NCBI RefSeq assembly: GCF_049800675.1
Contig: NZ_JBLOOT010000010.1
Location: forward strand, 62,001-126,000
DNA from: Cauispirillum nitrogeniifigens
Lineage (GTDB): Bacteria; Pseudomonadota; Alphaproteobacteria; Rhodospirillales; Rhodospirillaceae
DNA: 64,000 nt
Direction: 5' to 3'
Shown here: one piece after another, positions 24,505 to 33,280 of the stretch
Position numbering within the stretch: position 1 is the first letter of the stretch
Layout of the letters: every line of letters begins with the position of its first letter
Notes under the pieces: generated by a model
Told to the model about the DNA's origin: nothing
The model's input: the letters and a program-made list of their open reading frames with translations, nothing else
Database searches by the model: none
Translations under genes and position numbers: made by a program

Positions 24505-25245
24505 TCACGCCAGCCGGCCGATCCGCAGCACCGCCCTGCCGACCACCCGCAGGTCGCCCATCTCCGCCCGACGCACGGTCCAGGACGGGCTGGCGGGGTT
24601 GTCGGAGCGGATTTCGATGCCGTCCGGCCCCATGAAGCAGCGCTTGATCACCAGCGTGTCGTTGACGATCAGGGCATAGATGCCGCCGTCGGCCACCGCC
24701 GTCTCGTTCAGGTTCAGCAGGACGTCGTCGCCCGAGCGGATCACCGGCTCCATGGACTCGCCCATGGCCTGCACCACCGCCAGATGGTTGGCCGGCTGCC
24801 CGCCGAGCTGGCGGCCCAGCCAGTCGCGGGGGAACGGCATGTGGTCGACGACCGCTTCCTCCGTCGGGAACGCACCGGCACCGGCGGCCAGCCGCACGTC
24901 ATAGCGCGGCACCAGGGCATAGTCGCCCTCCCCGTCCGCAGCGCCGGGCTGCCCGCCGGAGGCCGCGGCGCCGCGCGGGCGCAGGGGCTCGCCTTCCTCG
25001 CCATCGGCACCGACCAGGGCGGGCAGCGACATCTCCAGCGCCTCGGCGATGTAGCGCAGCTTGTTGCTGCGCGGGTTCTGGGTGCGGCCGGACAGCAGAT
25101 GGCGCACCGTGTCCTTCTTCACCGTGTCACCATGCCGGCGGGCAATGCCATCGGCGCGGCGTTCCACCTCGGCCACGGTGCGGATGTCCAGTTCCCACAT
25201 GCGACGGCGGATGACCTGTGCAATGGCCGACAGTCCAGACACCAT
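24505..25245 (-). CDS. XRE-type HTH repressor with S24 (LexA-like) peptidase domain
   Basis: The ATG complementary to 25243-25245 gives 246 residues; the longer open frame upstream is a shadow of the neighbouring receiver gene. Residues 1-75 form a helix-turn-helix domain (VKKDTVRHLLSGRTQNPRSNKLRYIAEAL). The C-terminal half is a LexA/CI-type autoprotease with the catalytic Ser in AMGESMEPVIRSGDDVLLN and Lys in TLVIKRC. Such regulators are inactivated by self-cleavage, often after DNA damage. It is divergent from the receiver gene at 25450, but no phage genes are nearby. Confidence 0.82.
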   Translation of the reverse strand: MVSGLSAIAQVIRRRMWELDIRTVAEVERRADGIARRHGDTVKKDTVRHLLSGRTQNPRSNKLRYIAEALEMSLPALVGADGEEGEPLRPRGAAASGGQPGAADGEGDYALVPRYDVRLAAGAGAFPTEEAVVDHMPFPRDWLGRQLGGQPANHLAVVQAMGESMEPVIRSGDDVLLNLNETAVADGGIYALIVNDTLVIKRCFMGPDGIEIRSDNPASPSWTVRRAEMGDLRVVGRAVLRIGRLA

Positions 25246-25449
25246 GATGCTGTTCCAACTGGCTGGAGGAATCCCATTGTTGACCGCCACAATGCGGCAT
25301 GCCTGCCATCCTGTCCAGCCAAAATACGGCATCCTAGCCGCACGGAGGCTGATGAATTCCGCTGGCTCGAAACGACATCGTACCGCATCATCGCCTGTGG
25401 ACCGTCCATCCCCCTGCGCAAGCCTTCTGCCGCCCGAGACCACAAGACC

Positions 25450-25821
25450 ATGCGCGTGCCCCGTATTCTCGTCGTCGAGGACGACATGCTGATCGCCCTG
25501 GCCCTGCGCTATGCGCTGGAGGATGCCGGGTGCGAGACGATCGGCCCGGCGACCACCGCCGACCACGCCCTGGACCTGATCGACCGTGCCGCGCCGCACG
25601 GCGCCGTGGTCGATGTCACGTTGCGGGAGTCCTGCGGCTTCACGGTGGCCGATGCCTTGGCCGAGCGCGGCATTCCCTTTGTCTTCGCCTCCGGCCAGCC
25701 GCTGCCGGACCACCGCCGCACCGCCCACCCTTTGGTGCCGGTGCTGCTCAAGCCCTACGCCTTCGAGGCGGTGGAGCGCGTCCTGCTGGCCCCCCTGCGC
25801 ATGGCACCCCTTCCCGCCTGA
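25450..25821 (+). CDS. Single-domain response regulator (receiver only)
   Basis: This 123-residue protein is one receiver domain with acidic pair EDD at 10-12, phospho-acceptor Asp55 (GAVVDVTLRES) and the conserved Lys in VLLKPYAF. There is no output domain, so it would act by protein contact or as a phosphate relay. It resembles alphaproteobacterial single-domain regulators of the HWE/FixJ-like group. No kinase is adjacent. Confidence 0.85.
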   Translation: MRVPRILVVEDDMLIALALRYALEDAGCETIGPATTADHALDLIDRAAPHGAVVDVTLRESCGFTVADALAERGIPFVFASGQPLPDHRRTAHPLVPVLLKPYAFEAVERVLLAPLRMAPLPA

Positions 25822-25882
25822 CCCTTGCATCGGGGCGGCATTGGCGCTACCTCCTGCGCCATCCCCTCCCCGCTAGGACCCG

Positions 25883-27244
25883 ATGATGACCAATGCCCCG
25901 CCGAAGATCGGTATCGTCAGCCTGGGCTGCCCCAAGGCCCTGGTGGACAGCGAACGCATCCTGACCCGCCTGCGCGCCGAAGGATACGAGCTGTCGCCCA
26001 GCTATGACGGCGCCGACGCGGTGATCGTCAACACCTGCGGCTTCCTCGACAGCGCCAAGGCCGAAAGCCTGGAGGCCATCGGCGAGGCCCTGGCCGAAAA
26101 CGGCAAGGTCATCGTGACGGGCTGCATGGGCACCGACGAGGCGGCCATCCGCGATGTCCACCCCAACGTGCTCAACGTCTCCGGCCCGCACCAGTACGAG
26201 GCCGTCGTCCGCGCCGTGCACGAGGCGGCGCCGCCGGTCCAGGGCGCCTTCACCAGCCTTGTGCCGCCCGAAGGCATCAAGCTGACGCCGCGCCACTACG
26301 CCTATCTGAAGATCTCCGAGGGCTGCAATCACCGCTGCGCCTTCTGCATCATCCCGCAGATCCGCGGCGACCTGGAAAGCCGCCCGGCCGCCAAGGTGCT
26401 GGCCGAGGCCGAGCGTCTGGTCAAGGCGGGCGTGAAGGAACTGCTGGTCATCTCCCAGGACACCAGCGCCTATGGCATCGACCTGAAGTACGGCGAAAGC
26501 GAGTTCCGGGGCCGCCCCGTGGCCGCCCGCATGACCGATCTGGCGCGCGAACTAGGCGACATGGGCGTGTGGGTGCGCCTGCACTACGTCTACCCCTACC
26601 CCAGCGTTGATTCCGTCATGCCGCTGATGGCCGAGGGCAAGGTGCTGCCTTACCTCGACATCCCGTTCCAGCACGCCAGCCCCAGCGTGCTGTCGGCCAT
26701 GCGCCGCCCGGCCCACCAGGAGAAGGTGCTGGAGCGCATTCAGCGCTGGCGCGCCGAGGTGCCCGACCTGACCCTGCGCTCGACCTTCATCGTCGGCTTC
26801 CCCGGCGAGACGGAGGAAGACTTCGAGTTCCTGCTCGACTGGCTGGAGGAGGCCGAACTGGACCGCGTCGGCTGCTTCAAGTACGAGCCCGTCGACGGCG
26901 CCCCGGCCAACGCCCTGCCCGGCGCGGTGGACGAGGAGGTCAAGGAAGAACGCTGGCACCGCTTCATGGAAACCCAGCGCCAGATCTCGGAACGCCGCAT
27001 GGCCGCCAAGGTCGGCACGGTGCAGGACATCATGATCGACGAGGTCGGCGAGACCGAGGGAGAGAATGGAGAGCCTGGGGAGCCGGTGCTGATCGGCCGC
27101 TCCAAGGGCGACGCCCCGGAGATCGACGGCACCGTCTACCTGGCCGGCGAAGGCCATGAGGACGTCCAGCCCGGCACCATCCTCAAGGGCCGCATCACCG
27201 GCGCCGACGACTACGACCTGTGGGGCGAGGTCGAGGGGGCGTAA
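25883..27244 (+). CDS. rimO: RimO, ribosomal protein S12 methylthiotransferase
   Basis: This 453-residue radical-SAM enzyme has the N-terminal UPF0004 domain with three cluster cysteines (SLGCPKALVDSE, VNTCGFLDSA, VTGCMGTDE). The radical-SAM motif is CNHRCAFC, followed by IIPQIRG. A C-terminal TRAM domain ends the protein. It adds a methylthio group to Asp88 of ribosomal protein S12. The pattern SLGCPKALVDSE separates RimO from MiaB. The stop codon opens the interspersed repeat at 27242. Confidence 0.95.
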   Translation: MMTNAPPKIGIVSLGCPKALVDSERILTRLRAEGYELSPSYDGADAVIVNTCGFLDSAKAESLEAIGEALAENGKVIVTGCMGTDEAAIRDVHPNVLNVSGPHQYEAVVRAVHEAAPPVQGAFTSLVPPEGIKLTPRHYAYLKISEGCNHRCAFCIIPQIRGDLESRPAAKVLAEAERLVKAGVKELLVISQDTSAYGIDLKYGESEFRGRPVAARMTDLARELGDMGVWVRLHYVYPYPSVDSVMPLMAEGKVLPYLDIPFQHASPSVLSAMRRPAHQEKVLERIQRWRAEVPDLTLRSTFIVGFPGETEEDFEFLLDWLEEAELDRVGCFKYEPVDGAPANALPGAVDEEVKEERWHRFMETQRQISERRMAAKVGTVQDIMIDEVGETEGENGEPGEPVLIGRSKGDAPEIDGTVYLAGEGHEDVQPGTILKGRITGADDYDLWGEVEGA

Positions 27245-27559
27245 TACCGCCCGGCGGGGCCTGTTGAATAAGTCGGCCTGCGGAGAGATATGGCGGGCTG
27301 CCGCCCGCTCCCGCTCGGGGCGATGCCCCGACCCCCCTTGTTTTTATTGAAGAAAGAAGGAGAGGCTTGGAGGCGTAAGCCTCCAAGTGGGGCCGGGGCG
27401 ACAGCCCCGCGCAGTGGCTCCGCTGTTTTTCAACAGCCCCCGGCTTATGAAACGACCCTCCGGGCCGTTTCATGCCGAGGCGGTGACGCTCATGCGCCGC
27501 GCGGGCTTGGCGGCCGGCGAGTGGCGCTTCGCGTGCGCTTCATCCGCCGGCCGGTATAA
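27242..27559. repeat. Interspersed ~130-bp repeat, copy 1 (interrupted by an insertion)
   Basis: This copy reads TAATACCGCCCGGC at its left end, is interrupted at 27256-27440, then continues CGGCTTATGAAACGACC through a stem (TGAAACG ... CGTTTCA) to GGCCGGTATAA at 27559. An uninterrupted, inverted copy at 50514-50644 is nearly identical over about 130 bp. Both copies start exactly at the TAA stop codon of the neighbouring gene. The interval holds no convincing gene. Confidence 0.85.
27256..27440. mobile_element. MITE-like insertion with terminal inverted repeats
   Basis: The 185-bp segment begins GGGGCCTGTTGAATAAG and its other end reads, in reverse complement, GGGGCTGTTGAAAAAC, an imperfect terminal inverted repeat of the type found on many IS elements. 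The flanks repeat CGGC or CCGGC on both sides, a 4-5 bp target duplication. The homologous repeat at 50.5 kb lacks the segment and shows one target copy. There is no transposase, so it would need one supplied in trans. Its interior includes a stem (CTTGGAGGC/GCCTCCAAG). Confidence 0.75.
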
Positions 27560-27573
27560 GGCCCCCTCCGCCC

Positions 27574-28527
27574 TCACACGTGGTTGCGCAGCATCAGTTC
27601 CTTGGGGTGCGGCGCCAGGAAGGTCTGGTTGGCCAGGTAGTCGGCTTTGTACTTGCGCACGTAGTGGCGCAGCAGGGTGATCGGCGCGATCAGCGGCACC
27701 AGTTCGCCGTGATAGTCGGCGATCAGGCCGTTGAGTTCGGCCTTTTCGTCGGCGTCCAGGCTGTCCTTGAAGTAGCCGGCCATGTGCTGGAGGACGTTGG
27801 TGGTGCGCTGCGGCGTCGCCAGATGGGTCAGCCCGGCCAGGAAGGTGGCGCGGTACTCGGCCTCCAGCTCCGCCCGGTCGCGGCCCTTGGCCTGGGCGAC
27901 GACGCGGCCCAGGACCTCGTAGGTCTGCGGGTGGTGGGCCAGCAGCAGCATCTTTTCGGCGCTGTGGAAGGCGACCAGATCGCCGAGGGTCCAGGCCCCG
28001 GCGAACAGGCGCTTCAGGCGGTGGTAGGCGAACAGCCGGGTGACGAAGTTCTCCCGCAGGCCGGGGTCGAACAGCCGCCCTTCCTCCTCCATCGGCAGGT
28101 CGGGCAGGCGCTCGGCCAGAACGCGGGCATAGAGCCCCCGGCCGTCGTGGCTGGGCATGCCGTTCTCGGCATAGACCTTGACCCGGAACAGGCCGCACGA
28201 CGGGCTGCCCTTCTTGAACACGTAGCCGCAGATGCCCTGCGCCGCCAGGGCGTCGGCCTGGGCCTGGGCATAGGCCAGCATGGGTTCTGTGTGGTCGGCG
28301 TCCGAGCGGGTGCCGCGCAGGCGGATGTCATGCCCATGCCGGACCAGCCGGATGGCCTCGCGCGGGATGGACATGCCGATGCCGACCTCCGGGCAGACCG
28401 GCACGAAGGTGACATGGCGCCCCAGGTCATCGACCACGAAGCGGTCGCGCTTGTGCCCGGAGTCGAAGCGCACCTCCTGCCCCAGCAGGCAGGAGGACAC
28501 CCCGACCTTGATCTCGTCATTCAGCAT
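27574..28527 (-). CDS. DUF523-DUF1722 fusion protein (YbgA/TudS-like)
   Basis: The ATG complementary to 28525-28527 has AGGAG upstream and gives 317 residues. The N-terminal DUF523 domain (about 1-150) has three conserved cysteines in VSSCLLGQEVR, PVCPEVGIGM and GSPSCGL, which in the thiouracil desulfurase TudS hold a [4Fe-4S] cluster. The C-terminal DUF1722 domain (about 180-317, EYRATFLAGL, TTNVLQHMAGYFK) is YbgA-like and of unknown function. The natural substrate is unknown; desulfuration of a thiolated base or thioamide is an inference from TudS. Confidence 0.85.
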   Translation of the reverse strand: MLNDEIKVGVSSCLLGQEVRFDSGHKRDRFVVDDLGRHVTFVPVCPEVGIGMSIPREAIRLVRHGHDIRLRGTRSDADHTEPMLAYAQAQADALAAQGICGYVFKKGSPSCGLFRVKVYAENGMPSHDGRGLYARVLAERLPDLPMEEEGRLFDPGLRENFVTRLFAYHRLKRLFAGAWTLGDLVAFHSAEKMLLLAHHPQTYEVLGRVVAQAKGRDRAELEAEYRATFLAGLTHLATPQRTTNVLQHMAGYFKDSLDADEKAELNGLIADYHGELVPLIAPITLLRHYVRKYKADYLANQTFLAPHPKELMLRNHV

Positions 28528-28566
28528 CGCTTGGGCTCCTGACTCAGACACGAAAACACGGCAGCG

Positions 28567-28590
28567 GGGAGGGGGCGCGCGCCCCCTCCC
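28567..28590. terminator. Perfect 24-bp palindrome between methyltransferase and DUF523 genes
   Basis: GGGAGGGGGCGC is followed directly by its reverse complement, so a 10-bp or longer GC stem with a small loop can form. It lies between the two reverse-strand genes and probably ends the methyltransferase transcript. Confidence 0.6.
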
Positions 28591-28601
28591 TCTCGGCCGG
28601 C

Positions 28602-29336
28602 CTAGGGAGGCGTTCCCGCCCTCATGGCCAGGAACACGTAGCCGTATGTCCCCCGTGCCCTATCCCACACCGTAGCCTCCATCTCAAGGCGCGCGACGAA
28701 GTCGGGGGTCAGGCCGTGCGGCCCGGCCAGGGCCGTCCGGGTGCTGGCGATGTAGGCATCCCACGCCTCCGGCTCCAAGGGCTCGGTGAAAAGCACCTCC
28801 CAGCCGGCGGCCTCGGCCTGGGCGACGGCGTCGGCCGGCGTCCCCATGGTGGGGTATTCCCGCCACATTTCAACAGCCTCCGCCGGGGGAGTGTCGGTCA
28901 GCCAGACGCCGTCGGACAGCACCAGCAGGCCGCCGGGCTTCATCAACGGCTTCCACAGGCGGAAGGCCGCCTCCAGGCCGAGGATGAAGACGGACCCCTC
29001 CGCCCACAGCAGATCGAGGCTGCCGGGAGCGACCGGCAGGGCGGCCATGTCGGCGACCTCCGGCAGCACCGCGCCGGACAGGCCGCGCGCGGCGGCCCGC
29101 TGGCTCAGCACCTCCAGCAGGATGGGCGAGATGTCGAAGGCCCGCACCGGGACCTTCAACGCCTCGGCCAGCACGAAGGCGGCGGCGCCGGTGCCGCAGC
29201 CGACGTCCGCCACCACCGGGTTGGCGGGCAGCGGCGGCAGCCGGTTCAGGACGGCGCGGGTGCGCGCCTCCGACCCCGGCCCCTGGCGCGGCAGGGTGGA
29301 GAAGAAACGGAAGCCTTCCTCGGGAAAGTCACTCAT
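28602..29336 (-). CDS. Class I SAM-dependent methyltransferase
   Basis: This 244-residue protein has motif I VADVGCGTGAAAFVLAE, an acidic motif II end (VRAFDISPILLE), motif III-like SLDLLWAEGSV and LMKPGGLLVLSDGVW. It is a Rossmann-fold methyltransferase without membrane segments. The target cannot be read from the sequence. It is followed (upstream on the reverse strand) by yjhX, 12 bp away. Confidence 0.85.
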   Translation of the reverse strand: MSDFPEEGFRFFSTLPRQGPGSEARTRAVLNRLPPLPANPVVADVGCGTGAAAFVLAEALKVPVRAFDISPILLEVLSQRAAARGLSGAVLPEVADMAALPVAPGSLDLLWAEGSVFILGLEAAFRLWKPLMKPGGLLVLSDGVWLTDTPPAEAVEMWREYPTMGTPADAVAQAEAAGWEVLFTEPLEPEAWDAYIASTRTALAGPHGLTPDFVARLEMEATVWDRARGTYGYVFLAMRAGTPP

Positions 29337-29348
29337 GACCCTGTCCTC

Positions 29349-29606
29349 CTAGCGATTGTCGGCCTGGGCGCGCACGGCGGCGAGCCCCTGGCGGGTGATG
29401 TGGTACGGCCCGCCCTCGCGCGACGCGATCAGGCGCCGGCCGCGCAGCTTCTTGAAAATGTCGAGAGTACAGTCGGACAGCACCCAGCCCTCACGGCTGA
29501 TGCAGTCGACCTCAGTTACGGTACGGGTATGGTCGCGGACGGCCTCGATGCGGCCGCCACGGGCCAGCGCGTGCAGGACGCGCTGCTCCGATCGGGAAAT
29601 GTTCAT
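29349..29606 (-). CDS. yjhX: YjhX-family (UPF0386) protein
   Basis: The ATG complementary to 29604-29606 gives 85 residues, the exact length of E. coli YjhX. Conserved stretches are NISRSEQRVLHALARGGRI, ISREGWVLSDCTLDIFKKL and ending VRAQADNR. E. coli YjhX has been listed as a toxin, paired with YjhQ, a GNAT protein. No antitoxin-like GNAT gene is adjacent here, so a toxin role is doubtful. A longer start 13 codons upstream would not match the family. Confidence 0.88.
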   Translation of the reverse strand: MNISRSEQRVLHALARGGRIEAVRDHTRTVTEVDCISREGWVLSDCTLDIFKKLRGRRLIASREGGPYHITRQGLAAVRAQADNR

Positions 29607-29826
29607 GATGTCGGATGGCCGATTGTCCGTTGGCCCGAAGGTCAAACGCGAACCGGCGCGCCTTGTTCAAGGCCGCCTTTTTCCGGTTCCGCGGTGCCGA
29701 CGGAGACCCGAAGGGGTCACGCCGTCAGCGGGACAATCGCAAGCTCGTACATCCACTCTCCTGTGCGTGGGGGCACGATACCCCACCACGGGCACGCGAT
29801 GCAACCACAACGACGCGGCGCCGCGC

Positions 29827-30276
29827 CTACCGCTCCTGCTGCGGGGGCGGGGCGGCGAGGGGCGGCTCGGCGATCTGGCCCATGCTGAGGTGCCAGGCGG
29901 CGCCGTCGTTCGCCCCGTCGGCGGCCAGTTCCAGCACCACGCGCTCATAGCCCTCGGCAGTGCGGAAGCTGACCTGGCAGTCGCGGCGCACCACCGGCCC
30001 GCCGTTGGGGCCGGGCTTGCGGCCGATCTCCTGGACCGACACGATGGCTTCCTCGCGGCCCGGCTCCCGTGCAGCCACGAAGTCGCGGATGCCGGCCTGC
30101 ACCGCCCCGCTCTCGCAGGCGGGAAGACCGCCGGCAATCTGCAACGGCGCCTGCGGGGTGAACACGCCGAAAACGAACAGGGCGACGGCAATCACCACGA
30201 TCACCGCCAGCCCGACCAAGACCGCCATTGCGCTGGCGAACCGTCCCCGTCTTCCTGCCATGCGCCTTCCAGCCAT
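29827..30276 (-). CDS. Hypothetical single-pass membrane protein
   Basis: This 149-residue protein has a basic N terminus (MAGRRMAGRRGRFA; a start at Met6 is also possible) and one long hydrophobic helix (about 17-38). A soluble, periplasmic domain with two cysteines (LPACESG, RRDCQVSF) follows and may form a disulfide. The tail is Pro/Gln-rich. I recognise no family. Confidence 0.6.
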   Translation of the reverse strand: MAGRRMAGRRGRFASAMAVLVGLAVIVVIAVALFVFGVFTPQAPLQIAGGLPACESGAVQAGIRDFVAAREPGREEAIVSVQEIGRKPGPNGGPVVRRDCQVSFRTAEGYERVVLELAADGANDGAAWHLSMGQIAEPPLAAPPPQQER

Positions 30277-30338
30277 GCGTCATCCTTGCCACGGTGCAAC
30301 CACCCTTTACGGACAGGTTTAAGCGGGCAAAGGTTCCA

Positions 30339-30893
30339 TCAAATTCCGCCGCCGGCGTCGATTTCCCCGGTGCGGCGCTCCACCTCGCGCAGCAGGGCAT
30401 GCAGCGGCGGCTCGTGCACGCCGTGGCGTTCCAGGGCGCGGACGGTGTTGATCAGGTAGTCCCGGTTGAGGCCGCCGACGCCTTCCGCCCGCATGATGAT
30501 CTCCGCCGCCTCGTCCACCGGCAGGTCGCCGGCATAGTGCCGGTGCGCGCGGTCGGCGATGAAGGTATAGGCCTCGCAGGTGCGGCCATCGCGCAGCCGC
30601 ACGGGCAGGGTCGCCTCCACGTAGGCATAGCCGCACAGCTCGCGTTCGCGCAGGTAGTCGCGGACCTCGGCGGCGTCCTCCGGGCGGATGCAAAAGGCCG
30701 TGCCCTCGCAGTGGCCGCCGCCGGGGTTGAGCCCCAGGACCAGACCGGGCGCCTCGGGCGTGCCGCGATAGTGCCGCGACCAGACGCAGAAGCTGCGATG
30801 ATGCCCCTCCAGCACCGCCGCGACGGAGTCGTCGAAGGCGAATCCCGGATTCCACATCAACGAGCCGTAACCGAATACCCAGAACGCCGCCAT
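30339..30893 (-). CDS. chaC: ChaC-type gamma-glutamylcyclotransferase
   Basis: The ATG complementary to 30891-30893 has GGAGGAG just upstream and gives 184 residues. The start FWVFGYGSLMWNPGF is the hallmark of the family. The catalytic Glu lies in YVEATLPVRL or the nearby GYAYVE, and the central ARHRAH-type region matches ChaC. It splits glutathione into 5-oxoproline and Cys-Gly in the cytoplasm. It is divergent from the NarL-type regulator. Confidence 0.92.
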   Translation of the reverse strand: MAAFWVFGYGSLMWNPGFAFDDSVAAVLEGHHRSFCVWSRHYRGTPEAPGLVLGLNPGGGHCEGTAFCIRPEDAAEVRDYLRERELCGYAYVEATLPVRLRDGRTCEAYTFIADRAHRHYAGDLPVDEAAEIIMRAEGVGGLNRDYLINTVRALERHGVHEPPLHALLREVERRTGEIDAGGGI

Positions 30894-31018
30894 AACTCCT
30901 CCACAACCCCACTTATGGGCGAGTACCAATCTTTTTACCGGCCAGTACCGTGCACGCGCTTGACCGCCTCCCCCCCTCCCCGGCTATTTTTGGGCCCTCT
31001 CGTATTGGACTGGACATC

Positions 31019-31681
31019 ATGCGCGTCGTTCTCGCAGACGATCACTCCATCATCCGCGCCGCCCTGCTGCATGTCATCCAGGACATCGACGGGGGAGCCA
31101 ACGTCACGGAAGCCTGTTCGTTCGGCGACCTCGACGCCGCCCTGGCCGCCCCGGACGCGGCGCCGGACCTGGTGGTGCTGGACCTCAACATGCCCGGTTA
31201 CACCGGCCATGACCAGATCCGCCGCATCGTCGAGATGGTCGCCCCGAAGCCGGTGGTGGTCTTCTCCATGATGGAAGACCCGGCGGAGATGCGGGCCGTC
31301 CTCGGCGAGGGGGTGCGGGCCTTCGTGCCCAAGTCGACCCAGCACGGCGTGCTCGGCGGCATCATGCGCATCGTCCTGGCCGGCGGCACCTACGTCCCGT
31401 CGCAACTCGGCATGCACGACCTCGGCGCGGCCGCCCCGGCGGCGGCCGGCGGCGGCGGCCCCGACACGCGCCTGCCCAGCCAGTTGCGCGGCCTCACCGC
31501 CCGCCAGCGTCAGGTCATGGAGCTGCTGGGCGAAGGGCTGTCGAACAACGACATCTGCGACCGCCTGGGCCTCAACCTGTCGACCGTGAAGGCGCATGTC
31601 TCGGGCGTCCTACGCGCCCTGGGAGCGGACAGCCGCACCCAGGCGGCGCTGAAGATCCGCGAGCTTCTGGGCAAGAACTGA
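31019..31681 (+). CDS. NarL/FixJ-type response regulator (REC-LuxR HTH)
   Basis: The ATG at 31019 gives 220 residues. The receiver has LADDHSI, phospho-acceptor Asp55 (VVLDLNMPG) and Lys in FVPKSTQ. The C-terminal LuxR-type helix-turn-helix reads LTARQRQVMELLGEGLSNND and LSTVKAHVSGVLRALG. The gene ends 7 bp from the stop of a convergent histidine kinase that is its likely partner. Confidence 0.92.
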   Translation: MRVVLADDHSIIRAALLHVIQDIDGGANVTEACSFGDLDAALAAPDAAPDLVVLDLNMPGYTGHDQIRRIVEMVAPKPVVVFSMMEDPAEMRAVLGEGVRAFVPKSTQHGVLGGIMRIVLAGGTYVPSQLGMHDLGAAAPAAAGGGGPDTRLPSQLRGLTARQRQVMELLGEGLSNNDICDRLGLNLSTVKAHVSGVLRALGADSRTQAALKIRELLGKN

Positions 31682-31688
31682 GGCCGGC

Positions 31689-33236
31689 CTACCCGCCGCG
31701 CTCGACCCGCCGGCACTCGACGGTGAACACGCTGCCCCGGCCGGGCCGTGACCACACGCCGACGCCATGGCCGAGCAGCCGGCACAGGCCGCGCACCACC
31801 GACAGACCCAGGCCCAGCCCCTCGCTGCGGTCGCGGGTCGAGCCGCCGACCTGCACGAAGTCCTCGAAGATGCGCTCCTGATCCTCGGCCGCGATGCCCT
31901 CGCCGCTGTCGGCGACCTGGAGGAGCACGCGGTCGCCGCGCCGGCGGCAGCCGATGACCACGCCGCCCTCGCGGGTGTAGCGCAGGGCATTGGACACCAG
32001 ATTGCGCAGCACCCGTTCCAGCAGGTGGGCGTCGCTGTCCACCCACAGGGCCGTCGGCACCACCACCAGCCGCAGTTCCCGCGCCGCCGCCACGGGCGCC
32101 AGATCGGCGGCCACCGCCAGCAGCAGCGGCCCCACCGCCACCGGGCGCATGTAGGGCTGCACCACCCCGGCCTCCAGCTTCGACACGTCGAGGACCGAGC
32201 GCACCAGATGGCGCAGGGACTTCTGGGTGCGGTCGAGGTCGTGGAGCAGCGCCTGGGCACGCGGCGAGGCGACCTCGCGCTCCAGCAGGCCGGCGAACAT
32301 CTCGGCGGCCTCCAGGGGTTGCAGCATGTCGTGGCCGGCCGCCGCCAGGAACCGCGACTTGGAGCGGTTGGCCTGCTCGGCGGCGGCGGTGGCGGCGGCC
32401 AGCTCGGCGGTGCGCTCGGCGACGCGGCGCTCCAGGGTGGCGTTGGCCTCGCGCAGGGACTCGCCGGCCGCCTCCAGGTCATCGAACTGGCGGGCCAGGC
32501 GATGGATCATCGGGCGGAAGATGAACAGAGCCTCCAGGAGCAGGGTGCCCAGGGTCAGCAGCACCACGGCGATTTCCAGCCGCCGCAGCAGGTCCATGGC
32601 CTCCTCGCCGTCCTGCTGGTAGGCCAGCACGACCTCGTCCAGGGCCTCCAGCAGCGGCCCCGGCCCCTGGACCAGAATGTGCGCCACCGCCGGATGATCG
32701 GGGCCGAGCGTCCCCTCCGGCGCCGCCAGCACGGCGCGGGCGGCGGCCACGTATTCCTTCACCCGGTCATCGAGCGACGGAGCACCGCCGAAGTACAGGG
32801 CACGCACCCGCGCACTGGTCGGGCCGGGGATTTCGTCATCGTGGGGAGCGCCCTGGGCGCCGGTGGTCAGCCCCTGGTGCGAGGCGGCGAACAGATCCAC
32901 GGCGGCGCGCAGGTCGTCGATGCAGTGGGCACGGCTGACCGGGCATTCCCCGGCGGCGATCTGCTGGGCATAGAGGGCGATGCGCTGCGACAGCATGCGC
33001 TGGCGGCCGCTGACGTTGACCACCGCCAGGGTGCGGTCGTGGGCGGCGATCAGCCCCTGGAAGGAGATGAACGCCGCCACCGCCAGCAGGGCAATGGCGC
33101 TGAGCGCCAGGATGTAGCGGCGCGTCGTCCAGCCCAGCGGCCGCCGCGCCTCGACGGTCAGGCCGGCGGCGGCGGGAGAGGCGGGAGAGACGGGGGAACC
33201 CGTCGAGGTGGTGCGGTGGCTGTCCATGGCGCCCAC
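31689..33236 (-). CDS. Sensor histidine kinase with PilJ/NarX-like periplasmic domain
   Basis: This 515-residue protein has transmembrane helices near residues 40-62 and 220-240. Between them is a periplasmic domain starting VNVSGRQRMLSQRIALYAQQ, the PilJ-type N-terminal motif also seen in nitrate-sensor-like kinases. A coiled coil (about 255-295) leads to the H-box AAAGHDMLQPLEA, N-box LVSNALRYT, G1 DSGEGI and G2 GLGLGLSVV. The convergent NarL-type regulator is the likely cognate. Possible ligands include nitrate or nitrite, but the sequence does not show this. Confidence 0.88.
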   Translation of the reverse strand: MGAMDSHRTTSTGSPVSPASPAAAGLTVEARRPLGWTTRRYILALSAIALLAVAAFISFQGLIAAHDRTLAVVNVSGRQRMLSQRIALYAQQIAAGECPVSRAHCIDDLRAAVDLFAASHQGLTTGAQGAPHDDEIPGPTSARVRALYFGGAPSLDDRVKEYVAAARAVLAAPEGTLGPDHPAVAHILVQGPGPLLEALDEVVLAYQQDGEEAMDLLRRLEIAVVLLTLGTLLLEALFIFRPMIHRLARQFDDLEAAGESLREANATLERRVAERTAELAAATAAAEQANRSKSRFLAAAGHDMLQPLEAAEMFAGLLEREVASPRAQALLHDLDRTQKSLRHLVRSVLDVSKLEAGVVQPYMRPVAVGPLLLAVAADLAPVAAARELRLVVVPTALWVDSDAHLLERVLRNLVSNALRYTREGGVVIGCRRRGDRVLLQVADSGEGIAAEDQERIFEDFVQVGGSTRDRSEGLGLGLSVVRGLCRLLGHGVGVWSRPGRGSVFTVECRRVERGG

Positions 33237-33280
33237 TACACCACAGCCGGCCGCGCTCCGCCACGGCCGCCGTGACTGTC

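Noticed and set aside
24505..25245. A prophage signalled by the LexA/CI-like repressor
   Set aside because: No integrase, terminase or structural phage gene lies nearby, and the neighbours (korAB, rimO) are housekeeping genes.
29349..29606. YjhX as half of a toxin-antitoxin pair
   Set aside because: No YjhQ-like GNAT gene adjoins it. The neighbouring gene is a methyltransferase.
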